Origin: Klebsiella electrica
Lineage (GTDB): Bacteria > Pseudomonadota > Gammaproteobacteria > Enterobacterales > Enterobacteriaceae
DNA: 64,000 bases
NCBI RefSeq assembly: GCF_006711645.1
Contig: NZ_CP041248.1
Coordinates: forward strand, 1-64,000
Reading direction: 5' to 3'
A program made the translations under genes and the position numbers. Shown here in pieces: positions 20,038-29,064 of the stretch (positions are counted from its first letter, which is position 1; the number at the start of each line of letters is the position of its first letter). The notes beneath the pieces are model-generated. The model saw nothing but the letters and a program-made list of their open reading frames with translations. It did no database searches and was not told the DNA's origin.

Positions 20038-20699
20038 GTTTTATTTCAATTATCTTTTTGTTCGATATGACTATCTGCTTTTTATAATCTGATTTCACTT
20101 ACTATCATGCTGATACTACTAGGTAAAATGGTCGTGATGACTTTAATTCATGCTATTCCATTGAGATTTGTGTTTACAATCAATAAAAATATTGTTAATA
20201 AAATGTAATCCTTAACATAAATCAACATGGATATGGAACCTACACTACAATGGCAAAGAAAAACATACATCAGGAAGAGATTGTATTCGCGAAGAAACAG
20301 CTTGTTCTCCTTGCAACATTAAAAGGGAAGGTAAGTGAATTGATTCTAAAGTGGGAAGGGAACATTGGAGCTGAGACTCCTGACTTGAATCGCCACGGGT
20401 TTAACAGACACCTCAGAGTCATTTAAGATGGCTTAAAGAGAGGTGCCCATGAGCAGTAAGCGTTATCCCGAAGAGTTTAAAATTGAAGCAGTCAAACAGG
20501 TTGTTGATCGCGGTTATTCTGTTGCCAGCGTTGCAACACGTCTCGATATCACCACCCACAGCCTTTACGCCTGGATAAAGAAGTACGGTCCGGATTCTTC
20601 CACTAATAAAGAACAGTCAGATGTTCAGGCCGAGATCCGCCGTCTCCAGAAAGAGCTGAAACGGGTTACCGACGAACGGGACATATTAAAAAAAGCCGC

Positions 20700-21920
20700 T
20701 GTAGATTCAATTGGTCAACGCAACAGTTATGTGAAAACATGGGGTTGCGGAGGTTTTTTGAATGAGACGAACATTTACAGCAGAGGAAAAAGCCTCTGTT
20801 TTTGAACTATGGAAGAACGGAACAGGCTTCAGTGAAATAGCGAATATCCTGGGTTCAAAACCCGGAACGATCTTCACTATGTTAAGGGATACTGGCGGCA
20901 TAAAACCCCATGAGCGTAAGCGGGCTGTAGCTCACCTGACACTGTCTGAGCGCGAGGAGATACGAGCTGGTTTGTCAGCCAAAATGAGCATTCGTGCGAT
21001 AGCTACTGCGCTGAATCGCAGTCCTTCGACGATCTCACGTGAAGTTCAGCGTAATCGGGGCAGACGCTATTACAAAGCTGTTGATGCTAATAACCGAGCC
21101 AACAGAATGGCGAAAAGGCCAAAACCGTGCTTACTGGATCAAAATTTACCATTGCGAAAGCTTGTTCTGGAAAAGCTGGAGATGAAATGGTCTCCAGAGC
21201 AAATATCAGGATGGTTAAGGCGAACAAAACCACGTCAAAAAACGCTGCGAATATCACCTGAGACAATTTATAAAACGCTGTACTTTCGTAGCCGTGAAGC
21301 GCTACACCACCTGAATATACAGCATCTGCGACGGTCGCATAGCCTTCGCCATGGCAGGCGTCATACCCGCAAAGGCGAAAGAGGTACGATTAACATAGTG
21401 AACGGAACACCAATTCACGAACGTTCCCGAAATATCGATAACAGACGCTCTCTGGGGCATTGGGAGGGCGATTTAGTCTCAGGTACAAAAAACTCTCATA
21501 TAGCCACACTTGTAGACCGAAAATCACGTTATACGATCATCCTTAGACTCAGGGGCAAAGATTCTGTCTCAGTAAATCAGGCTCTTACCGACAAATTCCT
21601 GAGTTTACCGTCAGAACTCAGAAAATCACTGACATGGGACAGAGGAATGGAACTGGCCAGACATCTAGAATTTACTGTCAGCACCGGCGTTAAAGTTTAC
21701 TTCTGCGATCCTCAGAGTCCTTGGCAGCGGGGAACAAATGAGAACACAAATGGGCTAATTCGGCAGTACTTTCCTAAAAAGACATGTCTTGCCCAATATA
21801 CTCAACATGAACTAGATCTGGTTGCTGCTCAGCTAAACAACAGACCGAGAAAGACACTGAAGTTCAAAACACCGAAAGAGATAATTGAAAGGGGTGTTGC
21901 ATTGACAGATTGAATCTACA
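20700..21920 (+). mobile_element. IS30
   Basis: 1221 bp, from TGTAGATTCAATTGGTCAAC to TTGAATCTACA-type end (GATTGAATCTACA), flanked by the 2-bp duplication GC at 20698-20699 and 21921-21922. Sequence and length are those of the E. coli element. Confidence 0.95.
20762..21913 (+). CDS. IS30 transposase, 383 aa
   Basis: Full-length: two N-terminal helix-turn-helix parts (FSEIANILGSKPGTIFTML; IRAIATALNRSPSTISREVQ) and the DDE domain (WEGDLVSGT, LTWDRGMELA, QRGTNENTNGLIRQYFPK). Confidence 0.96.
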   Translation: MRRTFTAEEKASVFELWKNGTGFSEIANILGSKPGTIFTMLRDTGGIKPHERKRAVAHLTLSEREEIRAGLSAKMSIRAIATALNRSPSTISREVQRNRGRRYYKAVDANNRANRMAKRPKPCLLDQNLPLRKLVLEKLEMKWSPEQISGWLRRTKPRQKTLRISPETIYKTLYFRSREALHHLNIQHLRRSHSLRHGRRHTRKGERGTINIVNGTPIHERSRNIDNRRSLGHWEGDLVSGTKNSHIATLVDRKSRYTIILRLRGKDSVSVNQALTDKFLSLPSELRKSLTWDRGMELARHLEFTVSTGVKVYFCDPQSPWQRGTNENTNGLIRQYFPKKTCLAQYTQHELDLVAAQLNNRPRKTLKFKTPKEIIERGVALTD

Positions 21921-22006
21921 GCGGCGTACTTCGCAAAGCTGTCCGACTGAGGTACGCCTTTATCCGTGACAACACCTGTTGCTGGCCTGTTCGCCTGCTC
22001 TGTCGG

Positions 22007-22819
22007 GTGCTGGATGTTCATCCCAGTGGTTTTTACGCCTGGCTTCAGCAGCCGCATTCACAACGCCATCAGGCAGACCTGAGACTGACAGGACAGATTA
22101 AACAGTTCTGGCTGGAATCGGGATGCGTCTATGGTTATCGTAAAATCCATCTGGATCTGCGGGACAGCGGGCAACAGTGCGGAGTGAACAGAGTCTGGCG
22201 ACTGATGAAACGTGTCGGGATAAAGGCTCAGGTCGGATACCGGAGCCCGCGGGCACGTAAAGGCGAGGCCAGTATCGTGTCGCCCAACAGGCTCCAGCGA
22301 CAGTTCAATCCGGATGCTCCGAATGAGCGTTGGGTAACGGATATAACCTACATCAGAACCCACGAAGGCTGGCTGTATCTTGCCGTGGTTGTTGATCTGT
22401 TCTCACGCAAAATTATCGGCTGGTCCATGCAATCCCGGATGGCAAAGGACATTGTCCTGAACGCACTGCTGATGGCTGTATGGCGGCGTAATCCCCAAAA
22501 ACAGGTGCTGGTTCATTCGGATCAGGGCAGTCAGTACACAAGCCATGAGTGGCAGTCGTTCCTGAAATCACACGGCCTGGAGGGCAGCATGAGCCGTCGC
22601 GGTAACTGCCATGATAATGCGGTTGCAGAAAGCTTTTTCCAATTGTTGAAACGCGAACGGATAAAGAAAAAGATCTACGGAACGCGGGAAGAAGCCCGCA
22701 GCGATATTTTTGATTACATCGAAATGTTTTATAACAGTAAGCGTCGGCATGGTTCTAGCGATCAGATTTCACCGACAGAATATGAAAACCAGTATTATCA
22801 ACGGCTCGGAAGTGTCTAG
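22007..22819 (+). CDS. IS3-family orfB (DDE integrase domain)
   Basis: 270 aa from the first good start, but the frame extends upstream towards the end of orfA, as expected for a frameshifted OrfAB transposase. DDE motif: WVTDITYIRT, VHSDQGSQYTS, NAVAESFFQLLKRERI. Intact in itself, yet IS30 in orfA should block the fusion product. Confidence 0.93.
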   Translation: MLDVHPSGFYAWLQQPHSQRHQADLRLTGQIKQFWLESGCVYGYRKIHLDLRDSGQQCGVNRVWRLMKRVGIKAQVGYRSPRARKGEASIVSPNRLQRQFNPDAPNERWVTDITYIRTHEGWLYLAVVVDLFSRKIIGWSMQSRMAKDIVLNALLMAVWRRNPQKQVLVHSDQGSQYTSHEWQSFLKSHGLEGSMSRRGNCHDNAVAESFFQLLKRERIKKKIYGTREEARSDIFDYIEMFYNSKRRHGSSDQISPTEYENQYYQRLGSV

Positions 22820-22971
22820 ATTATCCGTGGCGATTCAACTATCATCTTTTAATGAACCAACTTGAGTCAGTAGAAAAGCAAATATTTTCTAAGATTGGTG
22901 CTTGGAAAAAGACATCTTTGCTTTGAGTGTCAGTGAAGAAAAACTTTATGAACAAACTTAATCCTCCTGCT

Positions 22972-23397
22972 TTATGTAATTCTTTTTTTACCAGGGATTT
23001 CTAGGAGAATCTTAGTCCATAACCCATCTGTCATAAAATCAATTATCGAGTCTGATATCATGGCTTTATTTGCAATTCTTTGAGCAGTGTAAATTGCCTG
23101 ACTTTTATCTTCGATAAAGATGCCATGAGGCACTAGACTAACATTATCTTCGGTTTTCCTTGCCCACATGCGGAGGCGGTAATCTATTATGTATTCGTCA
23201 TACTCTATCCACAGATGAGGTCGAATTATCTGGCCAGTTCCAGCCAACGTTACTTCTCCAACGATGCGCTGGTGCGGTATACAGAATCTATCTAGCAGGC
23301 AACTTACAACCATAGTATGACCATCACATTCGAGTGGAAGTACATCATATTTATGTAACAGCTCGCAGACATAAGCAACTTCAGGGGTTATGAACAT
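22972..23397 (-). CDS. Second transglutaminase-like small protein, 141 aa
   Basis: GAGG precedes the ATG. The words LECDGHTMVVSCLLDRFCIP, RPHLWIEYDEYIIDYRLRMW carry Cys, His and Asp in the order and spacing of a transglutaminase-like core, with the His on one strand and Asp on the next. It is different in sequence from the 132-aa protein at 18915. Catalytic activity is an inference. Confidence 0.5.
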   Translation of the reverse strand: MFITPEVAYVCELLHKYDVLPLECDGHTMVVSCLLDRFCIPHQRIVGEVTLAGTGQIIRPHLWIEYDEYIIDYRLRMWARKTEDNVSLVPHGIFIEDKSQAIYTAQRIANKAMISDSIIDFMTDGLWTKILLEIPGKKRIT

Positions 23398-23410
23398 TTA
23401 CGGCCTCATA

Positions 23411-23839
23411 TTAGACGGGGAGGGTGCTTAATTGGTCATTAAGCCTAAGTGATGATGGAGCCCAGTAGCCGGAACCGCACATCCACCGTTCACCAGGAAA
23501 TGAAAAACCCTCTCTGATAAGAAACTCCCTAAGTTCGGTGCTGATGACATTCTCAACCTTTAAGATGTAGTTATTTGTCTCAGCTGCTTCTTTTAATTTC
23601 GAGAGTAACTGTCTGAAAAATCCTTTGCCTGGGGTCTTCACTGAAATGGTTGCGACTACCAGTACCGACGAACCGAGGTATGACATTTTTCCCGTCCGGG
23701 CACGGATGTATAACTCATCTACTAACTGAAGACCTTGAACCTTCATTGATTTTGAATGAAAGATGCTTTTTTTTGCTTCAACCATTAAGTGAGTGAATGA
23801 TTGAAGGATCTTATTGATGTCTCTGTCATGACAACTCAT
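23411..23839 (-). CDS. Possible GNAT-like protein, 142 aa
   Basis: The middle, GKGFFRQLLSKLKEAAETNN followed by ILKVENVISTELREFLIREG, matches the general layout of GNAT N-acetyltransferases: acetyl-CoA loop, helix, strand, then residues near the C-terminal Gly-Phe. The usual Q/R-x-x-G-x-G/A is reduced to TPGKGF. Fourteen bases upstream of the preceding (transglutaminase-like) gene and probably cotranscribed with it. Confidence 0.45.
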   Translation of the reverse strand: MSCHDRDINKILQSFTHLMVEAKKSIFHSKSMKVQGLQLVDELYIRARTGKMSYLGSSVLVVATISVKTPGKGFFRQLLSKLKEAAETNNYILKVENVISTELREFLIREGFSFPGERWMCGSGYWAPSSLRLNDQLSTLPV

Positions 23840-23972
23840 ATAATCACCAAATTAAATCAGCATAATAAATTGCACAGTGTATAGCGTAACTTTTCAATAA
23901 AGTTGATGCTTTGAAATAAAAGCAACAATACATAATCTTTGTGTCTTATTGACTAAGGTTGTTATGTAATTA

Positions 23973-24287
23973 TCAGAGGTTTTTAATCCTTTCTAAAGAT
24001 GCTAGATATGCTTCATAGTTATCTCCAAATTTTTTCTTTGCCCGTCTTACTCTCATCTTTTCTGCCAGTTCACTCTTATGCTCGGTCTGGTATTTTTTAT
24101 TGTTTTGGAGTTTTACACCTGCACCGGAACCGGCAGCATAATTTCTGTTTTTATCGCTAATGCACAACTTGCATTTACTTTTAAGGCCAAACTTACCCTT
24201 AAGTTCCTTACCGAATTCTTCGAAGGGTTTAACCTGATTGCATCCTTTACAGCGTTTGCACCCAGAGGGGAGATCTTCATTAGCCAT
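23973..24287 (-). CDS. Zinc-ribbon protein of HNH-associated type, 104 aa
   Basis: CKRCKGCNQVKPFEEFGKE and KSKCKLCISDKNRNYAAG form a Cys4 zinc ribbon identical in layout to the N-terminal module of many phage HNH proteins; the HNH catalytic part is absent. The C-terminal half is strongly basic, suiting nucleic-acid binding. Confidence 0.6.
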   Translation of the reverse strand: MANEDLPSGCKRCKGCNQVKPFEEFGKELKGKFGLKSKCKLCISDKNRNYAAGSGAGVKLQNNKKYQTEHKSELAEKMRVRRAKKKFGDNYEAYLASLERIKNL

Positions 24288-24371
24288 GTCTAGTTCCAGT
24301 GGTTAAAGGTAATGAACTGCATTTTACTGCAAACAGGCACTTCCAACCATAAAATCGACTACTTAACCATA

Positions 24372-24399
24372 ATTCAACATAAGGTTCATTATGCGCACT
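24372..24399 (-). other. dif-like Xer recombination site
   Basis: On the minus strand the 28-mer reads AGTGCGCATAA - TGAACC - TTATGTTGAAT. The two arms differ from the E. coli dif arms (GGTGCGCATAA and TTATGTTAAAT) by one base each, and the 6-bp centre separates them correctly. XerC arm is at the right, facing the stack of IS1202-type elements that begins 5 bp away. It may serve to resolve plasmid multimers. Confidence 0.8.
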
Positions 24400-24501
24400 T
24401 AGATTGTAATGGCTCAATAGTAATGTCCGCCTGTGGCTCAATTCAGATGTCCGCGCTATGGTAAGCTTCACTGGTCCGTTTAAACTACCGGGAGGCATAT
24501 C

Positions 24502-25905
24502 ATGAGCGCAGAAAGCTCAGGAGTGTTTACTTTGAAAGAGATCAACCGGATCAAGATTATACAGGACGTCATTGAACGTCGCATCACAACGCGCCGTGCG
24601 GCCGAGCACCTCGGTATCAGCGACAGGCAATGCCGCAGACTTCTTGCCCGTTACCGTGAAGGCGGACCGCTTGGTATGGCCAGCAGACGATGTGGCATGC
24701 GTGGTAACCGCCAGTTGCCACCCGGGCTCGCAGATCAGGCTCTGGAACTGATCAAGACGCGTTATGCTGATTTCGGTCCGACTCTGGCGCGTGAAAAGCT
24801 CGAAGAACTCCACGGACTGTTTCTTGGCAAAGAAACTGTCCGGCGCATCATGGTGCGGGCTGGCTTATGGGTTCCCCGTAAACAACGTGCCGCAAGGATC
24901 CCTCAACCACGGTACCGGCGTCCGTGTACTGGTGAGCTGATACAAATAGATGGCTGTGATCACGACTGGTTTGAAGGCCGTGGCCCGGCCTGCACCGCGC
25001 TGGTCTATGTTGATGATGCAACCAGCAAACTGATGGAACTGTTGTTTGTTAAATCGGAGTCCACGTTTTCTTACTTCGAAGCCACGCGGCGCTATATCGA
25101 TAAGCATGGTAAACCGCTGGCACTGTACAGCGATAAAGCCGGTGTTTTTCGTGTTAACAATAAACACGCCACAGGCGGAGACGGGCATACTCAGTTTGGG
25201 CGAGCCATGCATGAACTGAACATCCAGACTATCTGTGCAGAAACCAGTCCCGCCAAAGGGCGTGTAGAACGAGCTCACCTCACTTTACAGGATCGTCTGG
25301 TCAAAGAGCTGCGGTTACAGGGCATTTGTTCAATGGAGGCTGCAAATGACTTCGCTGAGGCCTATATGGCTGACTATAACCGCCGTTTTGGCAAAGTACC
25401 GCGACATGATTTTGACGTACACCGTGCTGTAGAACATGATGAGGACCTGGGGCTTATTTTCACTGTTCGTGAAAAACGTAAAGTCTCAAAATCGTTGACG
25501 ATACAATATGATAAAATGTTGTACCTGATTGAAGACAGCGAACTGAGTCGCCGTGCAATAGGTAAATATATCGATGTGTATCACTATCCTGATGGCAGAA
25601 AAGAGCTGCGCCTGAACGGTACGCTACTTCCCTACTCTACCTACGACCGACTGTCAGAAATCGACCAGGGCGCGATTGTCGATAACAAGCGTCTTGGCCG
25701 AACCCTGGAGTTTATCAGTCTGGTGCAGAGCAAGCGGGATAACACGCGCTCTCAGTCAATTCCCGCTGGAGATGGCCCTTCCCGACGACGGCCAAAGCAG
25801 GAAGGGAAGAAATCCCAGCGCTCACTGGATAATGATGACATGCTCGAAGCACTCAAACAGCTTCAGTCACGTTCAGAGGACATTTTTGGTAAAAGAGCCC
25901 GCTGA
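24502..25905 (+). CDS. ISKpn21 transposase, copy 1
   Basis: 467 aa, N-terminal helix-turn-helix domain (TTRRAAEHLGISDRQCRRLL) and rve-type DDE core: LIQIDGCDHDWFEG, ALYSDKAGVFR, SPAKGRVERAHLTLQDRL. Full length; identical to the copy at 26785. Confidence 0.93.
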   Translation: MSAESSGVFTLKEINRIKIIQDVIERRITTRRAAEHLGISDRQCRRLLARYREGGPLGMASRRCGMRGNRQLPPGLADQALELIKTRYADFGPTLAREKLEELHGLFLGKETVRRIMVRAGLWVPRKQRAARIPQPRYRRPCTGELIQIDGCDHDWFEGRGPACTALVYVDDATSKLMELLFVKSESTFSYFEATRRYIDKHGKPLALYSDKAGVFRVNNKHATGGDGHTQFGRAMHELNIQTICAETSPAKGRVERAHLTLQDRLVKELRLQGICSMEAANDFAEAYMADYNRRFGKVPRHDFDVHRAVEHDEDLGLIFTVREKRKVSKSLTIQYDKMLYLIEDSELSRRAIGKYIDVYHYPDGRKELRLNGTLLPYSTYDRLSEIDQGAIVDNKRLGRTLEFISLVQSKRDNTRSQSIPAGDGPSRRRPKQEGKKSQRSLDNDDMLEALKQLQSRSEDIFGKRAR

Positions 25906-25933
25906 TGGTACTCACTGGCCGGACAGTGGTTGC

Positions 25934-26578
25934 TCACCAGTTGATATTGTCCGGCCAGACCCATGATGTATTATTCATTTCGTTCAGCATCTTTATGTCC
26001 TGCTTTTCACGGGCATACTTACCCCATAATGAATGAAAAGAACGAACAATACTGATTAACTGCTTTTTTCTTTGCTCCGGAGATAGGCTGATAAAATAGC
26101 AGCACCTGCTGTCAATATTATCCTCAATGAAATTAAAATCAGAGTCTGATGCATATTTTACTGTTAGCATAATATCATTCGACGTTGTTCTCTCAGACTC
26201 TGTTAATGCTGATTCTATCAGGTATTCAAAGGCATACATGACAGACAGCTGGTTTTTGTCTGTCTGAATATAACCCATTGAGTTTCTGAGTATTGAGGAC
26301 TGTACCAGGACCAGAGGCCATAAAAGCTCAACACCATAAAGCTTATATGTATCATGTTGATCATACTGATGTTGCTCAACACGACGATTACCTTCCCGTG
26401 CTTTACGAATATCATAGGCAAGGGATAACATAAATCCGTCTTTAACTTTAATCAGTGGGCTTTCATCCACGATGTAATGAATGAGTTCATGTAATTCATT
26501 CAGGGCTTCTGAATCTCCCCACAGTATAAAACCTGCATTGTTCGGCGTTAACTCGTATCGAAGCATGGGCTCAATCAT
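25934..26578 (-). CDS. ISKpn21 passenger protein, copy 1 (DUF6904-like)
   Basis: 214 aa, convergent to the transposase. It begins MIEPMLRYELTPNNAGFILW; from memory this is the DUF6904 family. Helical, soluble, function unknown. Its 3' end lies in a long hairpin (CTGGCCGGACA at 25915-25925 with TGTCCGGCCAG at 25948-25958) that may terminate both genes. Confidence 0.75.
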   Translation of the reverse strand: MIEPMLRYELTPNNAGFILWGDSEALNELHELIHYIVDESPLIKVKDGFMLSLAYDIRKAREGNRRVEQHQYDQHDTYKLYGVELLWPLVLVQSSILRNSMGYIQTDKNQLSVMYAFEYLIESALTESERTTSNDIMLTVKYASDSDFNFIEDNIDSRCCYFISLSPEQRKKQLISIVRSFHSLWGKYAREKQDIKMLNEMNNTSWVWPDNINW

Positions 26579-26784
26579 CCTGTTGTTTCAGTCGGAGGAA
26601 AGTCTATCAGTAAAGAGAATGAGAGATCAAAGTGGTCATTTTAATTGAGCTGGATAACGGACATTTCAATTGAGCCTTGACATAGATTGTAATGGCTCAA
26701 TAGTAATGTCCGCCTGTGGCTCAATTCAGATGTCCGCGCTATGGTAAGCTTCACTGGTCCGTTTAAACTACCGGGAGGCATATC

Positions 26785-28188
26785 ATGAGCGCAGAAAGCT
26801 CAGGAGTGTTTACTTTGAAAGAGATCAACCGGATCAAGATTATACAGGACGTCATTGAACGTCGCATCACAACGCGCCGTGCGGCCGAGCACCTCGGTAT
26901 CAGCGACAGGCAATGCCGCAGACTTCTTGCCCGTTACCGTGAAGGCGGACCGCTTGGTATGGCCAGCAGACGATGTGGCATGCGTGGTAACCGCCAGTTG
27001 CCACCCGGGCTCGCAGATCAGGCTCTGGAACTGATCAAGACGCGTTATGCTGATTTCGGTCCGACTCTGGCGCGTGAAAAGCTCGAAGAACTCCACGGAC
27101 TGTTTCTTGGCAAAGAAACTGTCCGGCGCATCATGGTGCGGGCTGGCTTATGGGTTCCCCGTAAACAACGTGCCGCAAGGATCCCTCAACCACGGTACCG
27201 GCGTCCGTGTACTGGTGAGCTGATACAAATAGATGGCTGTGATCACGACTGGTTTGAAGGCCGTGGCCCGGCCTGCACCGCGCTGGTCTATGTTGATGAT
27301 GCAACCAGCAAACTGATGGAACTGTTGTTTGTTAAATCGGAGTCCACGTTTTCTTACTTCGAAGCCACGCGGCGCTATATCGATAAGCATGGTAAACCGC
27401 TGGCACTGTACAGCGATAAAGCCGGTGTTTTTCGTGTTAACAATAAACACGCCACAGGCGGAGACGGGCATACTCAGTTTGGGCGAGCCATGCATGAACT
27501 GAACATCCAGACTATCTGTGCAGAAACCAGTCCCGCCAAAGGGCGTGTAGAACGAGCTCACCTCACTTTACAGGATCGTCTGGTCAAAGAGCTGCGGTTA
27601 CAGGGCATTTGTTCAATGGAGGCTGCAAATGACTTCGCTGAGGCCTATATGGCTGACTATAACCGCCGTTTTGGCAAAGTACCGCGACATGATTTTGACG
27701 TACACCGTGCTGTAGAACATGATGAGGACCTGGGGCTTATTTTCACTGTTCGTGAAAAACGTAAAGTCTCAAAATCGTTGACGATACAATATGATAAAAT
27801 GTTGTACCTGATTGAAGACAGCGAACTGAGTCGCCGTGCAATAGGTAAATATATCGATGTGTATCACTATCCTGATGGCAGAAAAGAGCTGCGCCTGAAC
27901 GGTACGCTACTTCCCTACTCTACCTACGACCGACTGTCAGAAATCGACCAGGGCGCGATTGTCGATAACAAGCGTCTTGGCCGAACCCTGGAGTTTATCA
28001 GTCTGGTGCAGAGCAAGCGGGATAACACGCGCTCTCAGTCAATTCCCGCTGGAGATGGCCCTTCCCGACGACGGCCAAAGCAGGAAGGGAAGAAATCCCA
28101 GCGCTCACTGGATAATGATGACATGCTCGAAGCACTCAAACAGCTTCAGTCACGTTCAGAGGACATTTTTGGTAAAAGAGCCCGCTGA
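26785..28188 (+). CDS. ISKpn21 transposase, copy 2
   Basis: Same 467-aa DDE transposase as in copy 1, with no difference visible in the protein. Full length and probably active. Confidence 0.93.
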   Translation: MSAESSGVFTLKEINRIKIIQDVIERRITTRRAAEHLGISDRQCRRLLARYREGGPLGMASRRCGMRGNRQLPPGLADQALELIKTRYADFGPTLAREKLEELHGLFLGKETVRRIMVRAGLWVPRKQRAARIPQPRYRRPCTGELIQIDGCDHDWFEGRGPACTALVYVDDATSKLMELLFVKSESTFSYFEATRRYIDKHGKPLALYSDKAGVFRVNNKHATGGDGHTQFGRAMHELNIQTICAETSPAKGRVERAHLTLQDRLVKELRLQGICSMEAANDFAEAYMADYNRRFGKVPRHDFDVHRAVEHDEDLGLIFTVREKRKVSKSLTIQYDKMLYLIEDSELSRRAIGKYIDVYHYPDGRKELRLNGTLLPYSTYDRLSEIDQGAIVDNKRLGRTLEFISLVQSKRDNTRSQSIPAGDGPSRRRPKQEGKKSQRSLDNDDMLEALKQLQSRSEDIFGKRAR

Positions 28189-28216
28189 TGGTACTCACTG
28201 GCCGGACAGTGGTTGC

Positions 28217-28861
28217 TCACCAGTTGATATTGTCCGGCCAGACCCATGATGTATTATTCATTTCGTTCAGCATCTTTATGTCCTGCTTTTCACGGGCATA
28301 CTTACCCCATAATGAATGAAAAGAACGAACAATACTGATTAACTGCTTTTTTCTTTGCTCCGGAGATAGGCTGATAAAATAGCAGCACCTGCTGTCAATA
28401 TTATCCTCAATGAAATTAAAATCAGAGTCTGATGCATATTTTACTGTTAGCATAATATCATTCGACGTTGTTCTCTCAGACTCTGTTAATGCTGATTCTA
28501 TCAGGTATTCAAAGGCATACATGACAGACAGCTGGTTTTTGTCTGTCTGAATATAACCCATTGAGTTTCTGAGTATTGAGGACTGTACCAGGACCAGAGG
28601 CCATAAAAGCTCAACACCATAAAGCTTATATGTATCATGTTGATCATACTGATGTTGCTCAACACGACGATTACCTTCCCGTGCTTTACGAATATCATAG
28701 GCAAGGGATAACATAAATCCGTCTTTAACTTTAATCAGTGGGCTTTCATCCACGATGTAATGAATGAGTTCATGTAATTCATTCAGGGCTTCTGAATCTC
28801 CCCACAGTATAAAACCTGCATTGTTCGGCGTTAACTCGTATCGAAGCATGGGCTCAATCAT
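28217..28861 (-). CDS. ISKpn21 passenger protein, copy 2 (DUF6904-like)
   Basis: Same 214-aa passenger as in copy 1, in the same convergent arrangement with the transposase and the shared 3' hairpin. Function unknown. Confidence 0.75.
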   Translation of the reverse strand: MIEPMLRYELTPNNAGFILWGDSEALNELHELIHYIVDESPLIKVKDGFMLSLAYDIRKAREGNRRVEQHQYDQHDTYKLYGVELLWPLVLVQSSILRNSMGYIQTDKNQLSVMYAFEYLIESALTESERTTSNDIMLTVKYASDSDFNFIEDNIDSRCCYFISLSPEQRKKQLISIVRSFHSLWGKYAREKQDIKMLNEMNNTSWVWPDNINW

Positions 28862-29064
28862 CCTGTTGTTTCAGTCGGAGGAAAGTCTATCAGTAAAGAG
28901 AATGAGAGATCAAAGTGGTCATTTTAATTGAGCTGGATAACGGACATTTCAATTGAGCCTTGACATTAGATTGTTAGAACCATTTAGTAATGTCACTTTT
29001 TATCCAGATAGAAACGTCACCTTAGAGTAAGCTAAACTGAATGCAATTCTAAGGGGCTCAACGC

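Larger units (their letters stand above)
20449..21950 (+). pseudogene. IS3-family orfA, interrupted by IS30
   Basis: The helix-turn-helix and leucine-zipper protein MSSKRYPEEFKIEAVKQVV ... DERDILKKAA is cut after 83 codons. Removing IS30 restores the end AAYFAKLSD and the stop at 21948. ATG at 20449 follows GAGAGG. Confidence 0.88.
20386..22837 (+). mobile_element. IS3-family element, itself interrupted by IS30
   Basis: Terminal repeats TGAATCGCCACGG and, at the other end, CCGTGGCGATTCA; 3-bp duplication ACT at 20383-20385 and 22838-22840. Without IS30 and its 2-bp duplication the element is 1229 bp, normal for the family (ISEhe3-like, name not certain). Confidence 0.92.
20250..22926 (+). 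pseudogene. 73-codon gene interrupted by a nested IS3/IS30 insertion
   Basis: The frame from 20250 (MAKKNIHQEEIVFAKKQ) runs to 20385 and continues at 22841-22926 (HLLMNQLESVEKQIFSKIG) after removing the element and one ACT copy, giving an uninterrupted 73-aa helical protein ending AWKKTSLL. Function unknown; probably a small coiled-coil backbone protein that is now inactive. Confidence 0.7.
24405..26682 (+). mobile_element. ISKpn21 (ISNCY, IS1202-type), copy 1
   Basis: 2278 bp, ending TGT...ACA with related inverted repeats (GGCTCAATAGTAATGTCCG at the left, GGCTCAATTGAAATGTCCG on the complement at the right), each followed by a second similar word. Flanked by TAGAT at 24400-24404 and 26683-26687. 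Left flank abuts the XerC arm of the dif-like site, as described for IS1202-family elements. Confidence 0.9.
26688..28965 (+). mobile_element. ISKpn21 (ISNCY, IS1202-type), copy 2
   Basis: 2278 bp, apparently identical to copy 1 and in the same orientation, separated from it by TAGAT. Its right flank is TTAGA-T (28966-28971). If this copy came first with a 6-bp duplication TTAGAT and copy 1 second with a 5-bp duplication TAGAT, all three flanks are explained. Confidence 0.9.
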
